From NCBI RefSeq assembly GCF_964340395.1, contig NC_135552.1, positions 4,353,201 through 4,417,200 of the forward strand: a DNA stretch of 64,000 bases, written 5' to 3'. The notes under the pieces are model-generated. The model was not told the DNA's origin, made no database searches, and was given only the letters and a program-made list of their open reading frames with translations. Shown piece by piece: positions 24,780 to 40,100 of the stretch; position 1 is the first letter of the stretch; every line of letters starts with the position of its first letter. Made by a program: the position numbers and the translations under genes. This DNA is from Glandiceps talaboti (Eukaryota > Hemichordata > Enteropneusta > Spengelidae).

Positions 24780-27700
24780 GCCATCTTGGGTGGCCTTGGG
24801 GATCCATCCTGAAAAGAATGAATCAAACAGTACAGTATAATCTTATTGAAGCAATGAAATAACAGTCATTCAGATTCTAATATTTACTCTTAAGTTGCCG
24901 CTACTCACAATGACCTTTTTGAAAAATTATACTGCCAATAATATAATTATTCTAATCTCCAAAATGTTTCTTCATTCAGCTACAATCTACTTGTGACATA
25001 AGGTTGTCACTGCTTGTCAGGTGCTTAGTACTGACGAAAGACTCTTTAGATAACTTGTACTTTCCATTGCTAAAAGAAAACCACTTTGGGCAAAAAACCT
25101 AATGGCCATTTTCAGTAATTTTACAATTCCAAATGTTCACTCACTTCTTTCACTTCTGGTTGGCTGTCTGATGTTCATCTGCCCTCTATTTTCGTGCCAT
25201 CTTGGGTGGCCTTGGGGATCCATCCTAAAAGGAATGAATCAAACAGTACAGTATAATCTTATTGAAGCAATGAAATAACAGTCATTCAGATTCTAATATT
25301 TACTCTTAAGTTGCCGCTACTCACAATGACTTTTTGAAAAATTATACTGCCAATAATATAATTATGCTAATCTCCAAAATATTTCTTCATTCAGCTACAA
25401 TCTATTTGTGACATAAGTTTGTCACTGCTTGTCATGTGCTTAGTACTGACGAAAGACTCTTTAGATAAATTGAACTTTCCATTGCTAAAGGAAAAGAAGT
25501 TTGGGTAAAAAACCTAATGGCCATTTTCAGTAATTTTACAATTCCAAATGTTCACTTACTTCTTTCACTTCTGATTGGCTGTCTGATGTTCATCTGCCCT
25601 CTATTTTCGTGCCATCTTGGGTGGCCTTGGGGATCAATCCTGAAAGGAATGAATCAAACAGTACAGTATAATCTTATTGAAGCAATGAAATAACAGTCAT
25701 TCAGATTCTAATATTTACTCTTAAGTTGCCGCTACTCACAATGACCTTTTTGAAAAATATTACTGCCAATAATATAATTATTCTAATCTCCAAAATGTTT
25801 CTTCATTCAGCTACACTCTACTTGTGACATAAGGTTGGCAATGCTTGTCAGGTGCTTAGTACTGACGAAAGACTCTTTAGATAACTTGTACTTTGCATTG
25901 CTAAAAGAAAACAACTTTGGGCGAAAAACCTAATGGCCATTTTCAGTAATTTTACAATTCCAAATGTTCACTTACTTCTTTCACTTCTGGTTGGCTGTCT
26001 GATGTTCATCTGCCCTCTATTTTCGTGCCATCTTGGGTGGCCTTGGGGATCCATCCTAAAAGGAATGAATCAAACAGTACAGTATAATCTTATTGAAGCA
26101 ATGAAATAACAGTCATTCAGATTCTAATATTTACTCTTAAGTTGCCGCTACTCACAATGACTTTTTGAAAAATTATACTGCCAATAATCTCATTATGCTA
26201 ATCTCCAAAATGTTTCTTCATTCAGCTACAATCTATTTGTGACATAAGTTTGTCAGTGCTTGTCATGTGCTTAGTACTTACGAAAGACTCTTTAGATAAC
26301 TTGTACTTTCCATTGCTAAATGAAAACAAGTTTGGGTAAAAAACCTAATGGCCATTTTCAGTAATTTTACAATTCCAAATGTTCACTTACTTCTTTCACT
26401 TCTGATTGGCTTTCTGATGTGCATCTGCCCTCTATTTTCGTGCCATCTTGGGTGGCCTTGGGGATCCATCCTGAAAGGAATGAATCAAACAGTACAGTAT
26501 AATCTTATTGAAGCATTGAAATAACAGTCATTCAGATTCTAATATTTACTCTTAAGTTGCCGATACTCACAATGACCTTTTTGAAAAATATTACTGCCAA
26601 TAATATAATTATTCTAATCTCCAAAATGTTTCTTCATTCAGCTACACTCTACTTGTGACATAAGGTTGGCACTGCTTGACAGGTGCTTAGTACTGACGAA
26701 AGACTCTTTAGATAACTTGTACTTTGCATTGCTAAAAGAAAACAACTTTGGGCGAAAAACCTAATGGCCATTTTCAGTAATTTTACAATTCCAAATGTTC
26801 ACTTACTTCTTTCACTTCTGATTGGTTGTCTGATGTTCATCTGTCCTCTATTTTCGTGCCATCTTGGGTGGCCTTGGGGATCCATCCTGAAAAGAATGAA
26901 TCAAACAGTACAGTATAATCTTATTGAAGCAATGAAATAACAGTCATTCAGAATCTAATATTTACTCTTAAGTTGCCGCTACTCACAATGACCTTTTTGA
27001 AAAATTATACTGCCAATAATATAATTATTCTAATCTCCAAAATGTTTCTTCATTCAGCTACAATCTACTTGTGACATAAGGTTGTCACTGCTTGTCAGGT
27101 GCTTAGTACTGACGAAAGACTCTTTAGATAACTTGTACTTTCCATTGCTAAAAGAAAACCACTTTGGGCAAAAAACCTAATGGCCATTTTCAGTAATTTT
27201 ACAATTCCAAATGTTCACTCACTTCTTTCACTTCTGGTTGGCTGTCTGATGTTCATCTGCCCTCTATTTTCGTGCCATCTTGGGTGGCCTTGGGGATCCA
27301 TCCTAAAAGGAATGAATCAAACAGTACAGTATAATCTTATTGAAGCAATGAAATAACAGTCATTCAGATTCTAATATTTACTCTTAAGTTGCCGCTACTC
27401 ACAATGACTTTTTGAAAAATTATACTGCCAATAATATAATTATGCTAATCTCCAAAATATTTCTTCATTCAGCTACAATCTATTTGTGATATAAGTTTGT
27501 CACTGCTTGTCATGTGCTTAGTACTGACGAAAGACTCTTTAGATAAATTGAACTTTCCATTGCTAAAGGAAAAGAAGTTTGGGTAAAAAACCTAATGGCC
27601 ATTTTCAGTAATTTTACAATTCCAAATGTTCACTTACTTCTTTCACTTCTGATTGGCTGTCTGATGTTCATCTGCCCTCTATTTTCGTGCCATCTTGGGT

Positions 27701-29470
27701 GGCCTTGGGGATCCATCCTAAAAGGAATGAATCAAACAGTACAGTATAATCTTATTGAAGCAATGAAATAATAGTCGTTCAGATACTAATATTTACTCTT
27801 AAGTTGCCGCTACTCACAATGACTTTTTGAAAAATTATACTGCCAATAATCTCATTATGCTAATCTCCAAAATGTTTCTTCATTCAGCTACAATCTATTT
27901 GTGACATAAGTTTGTCAGTGCTTGTCATGTGGTTAGTATTGACGAAAGACTCTGTAGATAAATTGTACTTTCCATTCCTAAAGGAAAACAAGTTTGGGTA
28001 ATAAACCTAATTGCCATTTTCAGTAATTTTACAATTCCAAATGTTCACTTACTTCTTTCACTTCTGATTGGCTGTCTGATGTTCATCTGCCCTCTATTTT
28101 CGTGCCATCTTGGGTGGCCTTGGGGATCAATCCTAAAAGGAATGAATCAAACAGTACAGTATAATCTTATTGAAGCAATGAAATAACAGTCATTCAGATA
28201 CTAATATTTACTCTTAAGTTGCCGCTACTCACAATGACTTTTTGAAAAATTATACTGCCAATAATATAATTATTCTAATCTCCAAAATGTTTCTTCATTC
28301 AGCTACACTCTACTTGTGACATAAGGTTGGCACTGCTTGTCAGGTGCTTAGTACTGACGAAAGACTCTTTAGATAACTTGTACTTTGCATTGCTAAAAGA
28401 AAACAACTTTGGGCGAAAAACCTAATGGCCATTTTCAGTAATTTTACAATTCCAAATGTTCACTTACTTCTTTCACTTCTGATTGGCTGTCTGATGTTCA
28501 TCTGTCCTCTATTTTCGTGCCATCTTGGGTGGCCTTGGGGATCCATCCTGAAAAGAATGAATCAAACAGTACAGTATAATCTTATTGAAGCAATGAAATA
28601 ACAGTCATTCAGATTCTAATATTTACTCTTAAGTTGCCGCTACTCACAATGACCTTTTTGAAAAATTATACTGCCAATAATATAATTATTCTAATCTCCA
28701 AAATGTTTCTTCATTCAGTTACAATCTACTTGTGACATAAGGTTGGCACTGCTTGTCAGGTGCTTAGTACTTACGAAAGGCTCTTTAGATAACTTGTACT
28801 TTCCATTGCTAAAAGAAAACAACTTTGGGCAAAAAACCTAATGGCCATTTTCAGTAATTTTACAATTCCAAATGTTCACTTACTTCTTTCACTTCTGGTT
28901 GGCTGTCTGATGTTCATCTGCCCTCTATTTTCGTGCCATCTTGGGTGGCCTTGGGGATCCATCCTAAAAGGAATGAATCAAACAGTACAGTATAATCTTA
29001 TTGAAGCAATGAAATAACAGTCATTCAGATTCTAATATTTACTCTTAAGTTGCCGCTACTCACAATGACTTTTTGAAAAATTATACTGCCAATAATATAA
29101 TTATGCTAATCTCCAAAATGTTTCTTCATTCAGCTACAATCTATTTGTGACATAAGTTTGTCACTGCTTGTCATGTCCTTAGTACTGACGAAAGACTCTT
29201 TAGATAAATTGAACTTTCCATTGCTAAAGGAAAAGAAGTTTGGGTAAAAAACCTAATGGCCATTTTCAGTAATTTTACAATTCCAAATGTTCACTCACTT
29301 CTTTCACTTCTGGTTGGCTGTCTGATGTTCATCTGCCCTCTATTTTCGTGCCATCTTGGGTGGCCTTGGGGATCCATCCTAAAAGGAATGAATCAAACAG
29401 TACAGTATAATCTTATTGAAGCAATGAAATAACAGTCATTCAGATTCTAATATTTACTCTTAAGTTGCCG
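24780..29470 (+). repeat. Re-used three-monomer cassettes related to the 21-24 kb block
   Basis: The ordered set CTGAAAAGAATG, then AACCACTTTGGG with CACTCACTTC and CTGGTTGG, then TTGAACTTTCC with GGAAAAGAAG, appears at 21.9-22.6, 23.56-24.3, 24.81-25.5 and 26.88-27.6 kb, and in altered form at 28.55-29.3 kb. Spacing of the second and third occurrences is about 1,246 bp (three monomers). The cassette order is kept while the units between cassettes vary. Confidence 0.65.
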
Positions 29471-29589
29471 CTACTCACAATGACTTTTTGAAAAATTATA
29501 CTGCCAATAATATAATTATGCTAATCTCCAAAATATTTCTTCATTCAGCTACAATCTATTTGTGACATAAGTTTGCCACTGCTTGTCAT

Positions 29590-29847
29590 GTGCTTAGTAC
29601 TGACGAAAGACTCTTTAGATACATTGATCTTTCCATTGCTAAAGGAAAAGAAGTTTGGGTAAAAAACCTAATGGCCATTTTCAGTAATTTTACAATTCCA
29701 AATGTTCACTTACTTCTTTCACTTCTGATTGGCTGTCTGATGTTCATCTGCCCTCTATTTTCGTGCCATCTTGGGTGGCCTTGGGGATCCATCCTAAAAG
29801 GAATGAATCAAACAGTACAGTATAATCTTATTGAAGCAATGAAATAA
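29590..29847 (+). other. Longest open frame of the array, 85 codons, unlikely to be a gene
   Basis: In this one monomer the stop that normally lies upstream of the 58-codon frame is lost: GATAAATTG has become GATACATTG, so the frame is open from a GTG at 29590 through to the usual TAA. The upstream 27 codons are ordinary satellite sequence read through. There is no ATG at the start, only GTG, which makes translation from there unlikely in a eukaryote. I judge it a chance read-through caused by one substitution. Confidence 0.5.
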
Positions 29848-30929
29848 CAGTCGTTCAGATACTAATATTTACTCTTAAGTTGCCGCTACTCACAATGACT
29901 TTTTGAAAAATTATACTGCCAATAATCTCATTATGCTAATCTCCAAAATGTTTCTTCATTCAGCTACAATCTATTTGTGACATAAGTTTGTCAGTGCTTG
30001 TCATGTGGTTAGTATTGACGAAAGACTCTTTAGATAAATTGTACTTTCCATTCCTAAAGGAAAACAAGTTTGGGTAATAAACCTAATTGCCATTTTCAGT
30101 AATTTTACAATTCCAAATGTTCACTTACTTCTTTCACTTCTGATTGGCTGTCTGATGTTCATCTGCCCTCTATTTTCGTGCCATCTTGGGTGGCCTTGGG
30201 GATCAATCCTAAAAGGAATGAATCAAACAGTACAGTATAATATTATTGAAGCAATGAAATAACAGTCATTCAGATACTAATATTTACTCTTAAGTTGCCG
30301 CTACTCACAATGACTTTTTGAAAAATTATACTGCCAATAATATAATTATGCTAATCTCCAAAATGTTTCTTCATTCAGCTACAATCTACTTGTGACATAA
30401 GGTTGGCACTGCTTGTCAGGTGCTTAGTACTTACGAAAGACTCTTTAGATAACTTGTACTTTCCATTGCTAAATGAAAACAAGTTTGGGTAAAAAACCTA
30501 ACGGCCATTTTCAGTAATTTTACAATTCCAAATGTTCACTTACTTCTTTCACTTCTGATTGGCTTTCTGATGTTCATCTGCCCTCTATTTTCGTGCCATC
30601 TTGGGTGGCCTTGGGGATCCATCCTAAAAGGAATGAATCAAACAGTACAGTATAATCTTATTGAAGCAATGAAATAACAGTCATTCAGATACTAATATTT
30701 ACTCTTAAGTTGCCGCTACTCACAATGACTTTTTGAAAAATTATACTGCCAATAATATAATTATTCTAATCTCCAAAATGTTTCTTCATTTAACTACAAT
30801 CTATTTGTGACATAAGTTTGTCACTGCTTGTCATGTGCTTAGTACTTACGAAAGACTCTTTAGATAAATTGTACTTTCCATTGCTAAAGGAAAACAAGTT
30901 TGGGTAAAAAACCTAATGGCCATTTTCAG

Positions 30930-33900
30930 TAATTTTACAATTCCAAATGTTCACTTACTTCTTTCACTTCTGATTGGCTGTCTGATGTTCATCTGCCCTC
31001 TATTTTCGTGCCATCTTGGGTGGCCTTGGGGATCCATCCTGAAAGGAATGAATCAAACAGTACAGTATAATCTTATTGAAGCAATGAAATAACAGTCATT
31101 CAGATTCTAATATTTACTCTTAAGTTGCCGCTACTCACAATGACCTTTTCTAAAAATATTACTGCCAATAATATAATTATTCTAATCTCCAAAATGTTTC
31201 TTCATTCAGCTACAATCTACTTGTGACATAAGGTTGGCACTGCTTGTCAGGTGCTTAGTACTGACGATAGACTCTTTAGATAACTTGTACTTTGCATTGC
31301 TAAAAGAAAACAACTTTGGGCGAAAAACCTAATTGCCATTTTCAGTAATTTTACAATTCCAAATGTTCACTTACTTCTTTCACTTCTGATTGGCTGTCTG
31401 ATGTTCATCTGCCCTCTATTTTCGTGCCATCTTGGGTGGCCTTGGGGATCCATCCTAAAAGGAATGAATCAAACAGTACAATATAATCTTATTGAAGCAA
31501 TGAAATAACAGTCATTCAGATACTAATATTTACTCTTAAGTTGCCGCTACTCACAATGACTTTTTGAAAAATTATACTGCCAATAATATAATTATGCTAA
31601 TCTCCAAAATGTTTCTTCATTCAGCTACAATCTATTTGTGACATAAGGTTGGCACTGCTTGTCAGGTGCTTAGTACTGACGAAAGACTCTTTAGATAAAT
31701 TGTACTTTCCATTGCTAAAGGAAAACAAGTTTGGGTAAAAAACCTAATGGCCATTTTCAGTAATTTTACAATTCCAAATGTTCACTTACTTCTTTCACTT
31801 CTGATTGGCTGTCTGATGTTCATCTGCCCTCTATTTTCGTGCCATCTTGGGTGGCCTTGGGGATCCATCCTAAAAGGAATGAATCAAACAGTACAGTATA
31901 ATCTTATTGAAGCAATGAAATAACAGTCATTCAGATACTAATATTTACTCTTAAGTTGCCGCTACTCACAATGACTTTTTGAAAAAATTATACTGCCAAT
32001 AATATAATTATTCTAATCTCCAAAATGTTTCTTCATTTAGCTACAATCTATTTGTGACATAAGTTTGTCACTGCTTGTCATGTGCTTAGTACTGACGAAA
32101 GACTCTTTAGATAAATTGTACTTTCCATTGCTAAAGGAAAACAAGTTTGGGTAAAAAACCTAATGGCCATTTTCAGTAATTTTACAATTCCAAATGTTCA
32201 CTTACTTCTTTCACTTCTGATTGGCTGTCTGATGTTCATCTGCCCTCTATTTTCGTGCCATCTTGGGTGGCCTTGGGGATCCATCCTGAAAGGAATGAAT
32301 CAAACAGTACAGTAGAATCTTATTGAAGCAATGAAATAACAGTCATTCAGATTCTAATATTTACTCTTAAGTTGCCGCTACTCACAATGACCTTTTCTAA
32401 AAATATTACTGCCAATAATATAATTATTCTAATCTCCAAAATGTTTCTTCATTCAGCTACAATCTACTTGTGACATAAGGTTGGCACTGCTTGTCAGGTG
32501 CTTAGTACTGACGATAGACTCTTTAGATAACTTGTACTTTGCATTGCTAAAAGAAAACCACTTTGGGCGAAAAACCTAATGGCCATTTTCAGTAATTTTA
32601 CAATTCCAAATGTTCACTTACTTCTTTCACTTCTGATTGGCTGTCTGATGTTCATCTGCCCTCTATTTTCGTGCCATCTTGGGTGGCCTTGGGGATCCAT
32701 CCTGAAAGGAATGAATCAAACAGTACAGTATAATCTTATTGAAGCAATGAAATAACAGTCATTCAGATTCTAATATTTACTCTTAAGTTGCCGCTACTCA
32801 CAATGACCTTTTCTAAAAATATTACTGCCAATAATATAATTATTCTAATCTCCAAAATGTTTCTTCATTCAGCTACAATCTACTTGTGACATAAGGTTGG
32901 CACTGCTTGTCAGGTGCTTAGTACTGACGATAGACTCTTTAGATAACTTGTACTTTGCATTGCTAAAAGAAAACAACTTTGGGCGAAAAACCTAATTGCC
33001 ATTTTCAGTAATTTTACAATTCCAAATGTTCACTTACTTCTTTCACTTCTGATTGGCTGTCTGATGTTCATCTGCCCTCTATTTTCGTGCCATCTTGGGT
33101 GGCCTTGGGGATCCATCCTAAAAGGAATGAATCAAACAGTACAATATAATCTTATTGAAGCAATGAAATAACAGTCATTCAGATACTAATATTTACTCTT
33201 AAGTTGCCGCTACTCACAATGACTTTTTGAAAAATTATACTGCCAATAATATAATTATGCTAATCTCCAAAATGTTTCTTCATTCAGCTACAATCTATTT
33301 GTGACATAAGGTTGGCACTGCTTGTCAGGTGCTTAGTACTGACGAAAGACTCTTTAGATAAATTGTACTTTCCATTGCTAAAGGAAAACAAGTTTGGGTA
33401 AAAAACCTAATGGCCATTTTCAGTAATTTTACAATTCCAAATGTTCACTTACTTCTTTCACTTCTGATTGGCTGTCTGATGTTCATCTGCCCTCTATTTT
33501 CGTGCCATCTTGGGTGGCCTTGGGGATCCATCCTAAAAGGAATGAATCAAACAGTACAGTATAATCTTATTGAAGCAATGAAATAACAGTCATTCAGATA
33601 CTAATATTTACTCTTAAGTTGCCGCTACTCACAATGACTTTTTGAAAAAATTATACTGCCAATAATATAATTATTCTAATCTCCAAAATGTTTCTTCATT
33701 TAGCTACAATCTATTTGTGACATAAGTTTGTCACTGCTTGTCATGTGCTTAGTACTGACGAAAGACTCTTTAGATAAATTGTACTTTCCATTGCTAAAGG
33801 AAAACAAGTTTGGGTAAAAAACCTAATGGCCATTTTCAGTAATTTTACAATTCCAAATGTTCACTTACTTCTTTCACTTCTGATTGGCTGTCTGATGTTC

Positions 33901-34152
33901 ATCTGCCCTCTATTTTCGTGCCATCTTGGGTGGCCTTGGGGATCCATCCTGAAAGGAATGAATCAAACAGTACAGTAGAATCTTATTGAAGCAATGAAAT
34001 AACAGTCATTCAGATTCTAATATTTACTCTTAAGTTGCCGCTACTCACAATGACCTTTTCTAAAAATATTACTGCCAATAATATAATTATTCTAATCTCC
34101 AAAATGTTTCTTCATTCAGCTACAATCTACTTGTGACATAAGGTTGGCACTG
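30930..34152 (+). repeat. Four-monomer tandem duplication, offset 1,663 bp
   Basis: Rare marks recur at 1,663 bp: ACAATATAATC at 31478 and 33141, the extra A in TTGAAAAAATTATAC at 31981 and 33644, and AGTAGAATC at 32311 and 33974. The CCTTTTCTAAAAA variant and GACGATAGAC also fall in place. Identity begins near 30930/32593 and ends near 32490/34152, where the second copy changes to CTTTTCAGG and TTAGGACTG. Confidence 0.85.
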
Positions 34153-34180
34153 CTTTTCAGGTGCTTAGGACTGACGAAAG

Positions 34181-37100
34181 ACTCTTTAGATAAATTGTAC
34201 TTTCCATTGCTAAAGGAAAACAAGTTTGGGTAAAAAACCTAATGGCCATTTTCAGTAATTTTACAATTCCAAATGTTCACTTACTTCTTTCACTTCTGAT
34301 TGGCTGTCTGATGTTCATCTGCCCTCTATTTTCGTGCCATCTTGGGTGGCCTTGGGGATCCATCCTAAAAGGAATGAATCAAACAGTACAGTATAATCTT
34401 ATTGAAGCAATGAAATAACAGTCGTTCAGATACTAATATTTACTCTTAAGTTGCCGCTACTCACAATGACTTTTTGAAAAATTATACTGCCAATAATATA
34501 ATTATGCTAATCTCCAAAATGTTTCTTCATTCAGCTACAATCTATTTGTGACATAAGTTTGTCACTGCTTGTCATGTGCTTAGTACTGACGAAAGACTCT
34601 TTAGATAAATTGTACTTTCCATTGCTAAAGGAAAACAACTTTGGGTAAAAAACCTAATGGCCATTTTCAGTAATTTTACAATTCCAAATGTTCACTTACT
34701 TCTTTCACTTCTGATTGGCTGTCTGATGTTCATCTGCCCTCTATTTTCGTGCCATCTTGGGTGGCCTTGGGGATCCATCCTAAAAGGAATGAATCAAACA
34801 GTACAATATAATCTTATTGAAGCAATGAAATAACAGTCATTCAGATACTAATATTTACTCTTAAGTTGCCGCTACTCACAATGACTTTTTGAAAAATTAT
34901 ACTGCCAATAATATAATTATGCTAATCTCCAAAATGTTTCTTCATTCAGCTACAATCTATTTGTGACATGAGGTTGGCACTGCTTGTCAGGTGCTTAGTA
35001 CTGACGAAAGACTCTTTAGATAAATTGTACTTTCCATTGCTAAAGGAAAACAAGTTTGGGTAAAAAACCTAATGGCCATTTTCAGTAATTTTACAATTCC
35101 AAATGTTCACTTACTTCTTTCACTTCTGATTGGCTGTCTGATGTTCATCTGCCCTCTATTTTCGTGCCATCTTGGGTGGCCTTGGGGATCCATCCTAAAA
35201 GGAATGAATCAAACAGTACAGTATAATCTTATTGAAGCAATGAAATAACAGTCATTCAGATTCTAATATTTACTCTTAAGTTGCCGCTACTCACAATGAC
35301 CTTTTTGAAAAATATTACTGCCAATAATATAATTATTCTAATCTCCAAAATGTTTCTTCATTCAGCTACAATCTATTTGTGACATAAGTTTGTCACTGCT
35401 TGTCATGTGCTTAGTACTGACGAAAGACTCTTTAGATAAATTGTACTTTCCATTGCTAAAGGAAAACAAGTTTGGGTAAAAAACCTAATTACCATTTTCA
35501 GTAATTTTACAATTCCAAATGTTCACTTACTTCTTTCACTTCTGATTGGCTGTCTGATGTTCATCTGCCCTCTATTTTCGTGCCATCTTGGGTGGCCTTG
35601 GGGATCCATCCTAAAAGGAATGAATCAAACAGTACAGTATAATCTTATTGAAGCAATGAAATAACAGTCATTCAGATTCTAATATTTACTCTTAAGTTGC
35701 CGCTACTCACAATGACCTTTTCTAAAAATATTACTGCCAATAATATAATTATTCTAATCTCCAAAATGTTTCTTCATTCAGCTACAATCTACTTGTGACA
35801 TAAGGTTGGCACTGCTTTTCAGGTGCTTAGTACTGACGATAGACTCTTTAGATAACTTGTACTTTGCATTGCTAAAAGAAAACAACTTTGGGCGAAAAAC
35901 CTAAAGGCCATTTTCAGTAATTTTACAATTCCAAATGTTCACTTACTTCTTTCACTTCTGATTGGCTGTCTGATGTTCATCTGCCCTCTATTTTCGTGCC
36001 ATCTTGGGTGGCCTTGGGGATCCATCCTAAAAGGAATGAATCAAACAGTACAATATAATCTTATTGAAGCAATGAAATAACAGTCATTCAGATACTAATA
36101 TTTACTCTTAAGTTGCCGCTACTCACAATGACTTTTTGAAAAATTATACTGCCATTAATATAATTATGCTAATCTCCAAAATGTTTCTTCATTCAGCTAC
36201 AATCTATTTGTGACATAAGGTTGGCACTGCTTGTCAGGTGCTTAGTACTGACGAAAGACTCTTTAGATAAATTGTACTTTCCATTGCTAAAGGAAAACAA
36301 GTTTGGGTAAAAAACCTAATGGCCATTTTCAGTAATTTTACAATTCCAAATGTTCACTTACTTCTTTCACTTCTGATTGGCTGTCTGATGTTCATCTGCC
36401 CTCTATTTTCGTGCCATCTTGGGTGGCCTTGGGGATCCATCCTAAAAGGAATGAATCAAACAGTACAGTATAATCTTATTGAAGCAATGAAATAACAGTC
36501 ATTCAGATACTAATATTTACTCTTAAGTTGTCGCTACTCACAATGACTTTTTGAAAAATATTACTGCCAATAATATAATTATTCTAATCTCCAAAATGTT
36601 TCTTCATTCAGCTACAATCTACTTGTTACATAAGGTTGGCACTACTTGTCAGGTGCTTAGTACTGACGAAAGACTCTTTAGATAACTTGTACTTTCCATT
36701 GCTAAAAGAAAACAACTTTGGGCAAAAAACCTAACGGCCATTTTCAGTAATTTTACAATTCCAAATGTTCACTTACTTCTTTCACTTCTGATTGGCTGTC
36801 TGAGGTTCATCTGCCCTCTATTTTCGTGCCATCTTGGGTGGCCTTGGGGATCCATCCTGAAAGGAATGAATCAAACATTACAGTATAATCTTATTGAAGC
36901 AATGAAATAACAGTCATTCAGATACTAATATTTACTCTTAAGTTGCCGCTACTCACAATGACTTTTTGAAAAATTATACTGCCAATAATATAATTATGCT
37001 AATCTCCAAAATGTTTCTTCATTCAGCTACAATCTATTTGTGACATAAGTTTGTCACTGCTTGTCATGTGCTTAGTACTGACGAAAGACTCTTTAGATAA

Positions 37101-40100
37101 CTTGTACTTTCCATTGCTAAAGGAAAACAAGTTTGGGTAAAAAACCTAATGGCCATTTTCAGTAATTTTACAATTCCAAATGTTCACTTACTTCTTTCAC
37201 TTCTGATTGGCTGTCTGATGTTCATCTGCCCTCTATTTTCGTGCCATCTTGGGTGGCCTTGGGGATCCATCCTGAAAGGAATGAATCAAACAGTACAGTA
37301 TAATCTTATTGAAGCATTGAAATAACAGTCATTCAGATTCTAATATTTACTCTTAAGTTGCCGCTACTCACAATGACCTTTTTGAAAAATATTACTGCCA
37401 ATAATATAATTATTCTAATCTCCAAAATGTTTCTTCATTCAGCTACACTCTACTTGTTACATAAGGTTGGCACTGCTTGTCAGGTGCTTAGTACTGACGA
37501 AAGACTCTTTAGATAACTTGTACTTTGCATTGCTAAAAGAAAACAAATTTGGGCGAAAAACCTAATGGCCATTTTCAGTAATTTTACAATTCCAAATGTT
37601 CACTTACTTCTTTCACTTCTGATTGGCTGTCTGATGTTCATCTGTCCTCTATTTTCGTGCCATCTTGGGTGGCCTTGGGGATCCATCCTGAAAGGAATGA
37701 ATCAAACAGTACAGTATAATCTTATTGAAGCAATGAAATAACAGTCATTCAGATACTAATATTTACTCTTAAGTTGCCGCTACTCACAATGACTTTTTGA
37801 AAAATTATACTGCCAATAATATAATTATGCTAATCTCCAAAATGTTTCTTCATTCAGCTACAATCTATTTGTGACATAAGGTTGGCACTGCTTGTCAGGT
37901 GCTTAGTACTGACGAAAGACTCTTTAGATAAATTGTACTTTCCATTGCTAAAGGAAAACAAGTTTGGGTAAAAAACCTAATTACCATTTTCAGTAATTTT
38001 ACAATTCCAAATGTTCACTTACTTCTTTCACTTCTGATTGGCTGTCTGATGTTCATCTGCCCTCTATTTTCGTGCCATCTTGGGTGGCCTTGGGGATCCA
38101 TCCTAAAAGGAATGAATCAAACAGTACAATATAATCTTATTGAAGCAATGAAATAACAGTCATTCAGATACTAATATTTACTCTTAAGTTGCCGCTACTC
38201 ACAATGACTTTTTGAAAAATTATACTGCCAATAATATAATTATGCTAATCTCCAAAATGTTTCTTCATTCAGCTACAATCTATTTGTGACATAAGGTTGG
38301 CACTGCTTGTCAGGTGCTTAGTACTGACGAAAGACTCTTTAGATAAATTGTACTTTCCATTGCTAAAGGAAAACAAGTTTGGGTAAAAAACCTAATGGCC
38401 ATTTTCAGTAATTTTACAATTCCAAATGTTCACTTACTTCTTTCACTTCTGATTGGCTGTCTGATGTTCATCTGCCCTCTATTTTCGTGCCATCTTGGGT
38501 GGCCTTGGGGATCCATCCTAAAAGGAATGAATCAAACAGTACAGTATAATCTTATTGAAGCAATGAAATAACAGTCATTCAGATTCTAATATTTACTCTT
38601 AAGTTGCCGCTACTCACAATGACCTTTTTGAAAAATATTACTGCCAATAATATAATTATTCTAATCTCCAAAATGTTTCTTCATTCAGCTACAATCTATT
38701 TGTGACATAAGTTTGTCACTGCTTGTCATGTGCTTAGTACTGACGAAAGACTCTTTAGATAAATTGTACTTTCCATTGCTAAAGGAAAACAAGTTTGGGT
38801 AAAAACCCTAATGGCCATTTTCAGTAATTTTACAATTGCAAATGTTCACTTACTTCTTTCACTTCTGATTGGCTGTCTAATGTTCATCTGCCCTCTATTT
38901 TCGTGCCATCTTGGGTGGCCTTGGGGATCGATCCTAAAAGGAATGAATCAAACAGTACAGTATAATCTTATTGAAGCAATGAAATAACAGTCATTCAGAT
39001 TCTAATATTTACTCTTAAGTTGCCGCTACTCACAATGACCTTTTCTAAAAATATTACTGCCAATAATATAATTATTCTAATCTCCAAAATGTTTCTTCAT
39101 TCAGCTACAATCTACTTGTGACATAAGGTTGGCACTGCTTTTCAGGTGCTTAGTACTGACGATAGACTCTTTAGATAACTTGTACTTTGCATTGCTAAAA
39201 GAAAACAACTTTGGGCGAAAAACCTAATGGCCATTTTCAGTAATTTTACAATTCCAAATGTTCACTTACTTCTTTCACTTCTGATTGGCTGTCTGATGTT
39301 CATCTGCCCTCTATTTTCGTGCCATCTTGGGTGGCCTTGGGGATCCATCCTAAAAGGAATGAATCAAACAGTACAATATAATCTTATTGAAGCAATGAAA
39401 TAACAGTCATTCAGATACTAATATTTACTCTTAAGTTGCCGCTACTCACAATGACTTTTTGAAAAATTATACTGCCAATAATATAATTATGCTAATCTCC
39501 AAAATGTTTCTTCATTCAGCTACAATCTATTTGTGACATAAGGTTGGCACTGCTTGTCAGGTGCTTAGTACTGACGAAAGACTCTTTAGATAAATTGTAC
39601 TTTCCATTGCTAAAGGAAAACAAGTTTGGGTAAAAAACCTAATGGCCATTTTCAGTAATTTTACAATTCCAAATGTTCACTTACTTCTTTCACTTCTGAT
39701 TGGCTGTCTGATGTTCATCTGCCCTCTATTTTCGTGCCATCTTGGGTGGCCTTGGGGATCCATCCTAAAAGGAATGAATCAAACAGTACAGTATAATCTT
39801 ATTGAAGCAATGAAATAACAGTCATTCAGATTCTAATATTTACTCTTAAGTTGCCGCTACTCACAATGACCTTTTTGAAAAATATTACTGCCAATAATAT
39901 AATTATGCTAATCTCCAAAATGTTTCTTCATTCAGCTACAATCTATTTGTGACATAAGTTTGTCACTGCTTGTCATGTGCTTAGTACTGACGAAAGACTC
40001 TTTAGATAAATTGTACTTTCCATTGCTAAAGGAAAACAAGTTTGGGTAAAAAACCTAATTACCATTTTCAGTAATTTTACAATTCCAAATGTTCACTTAC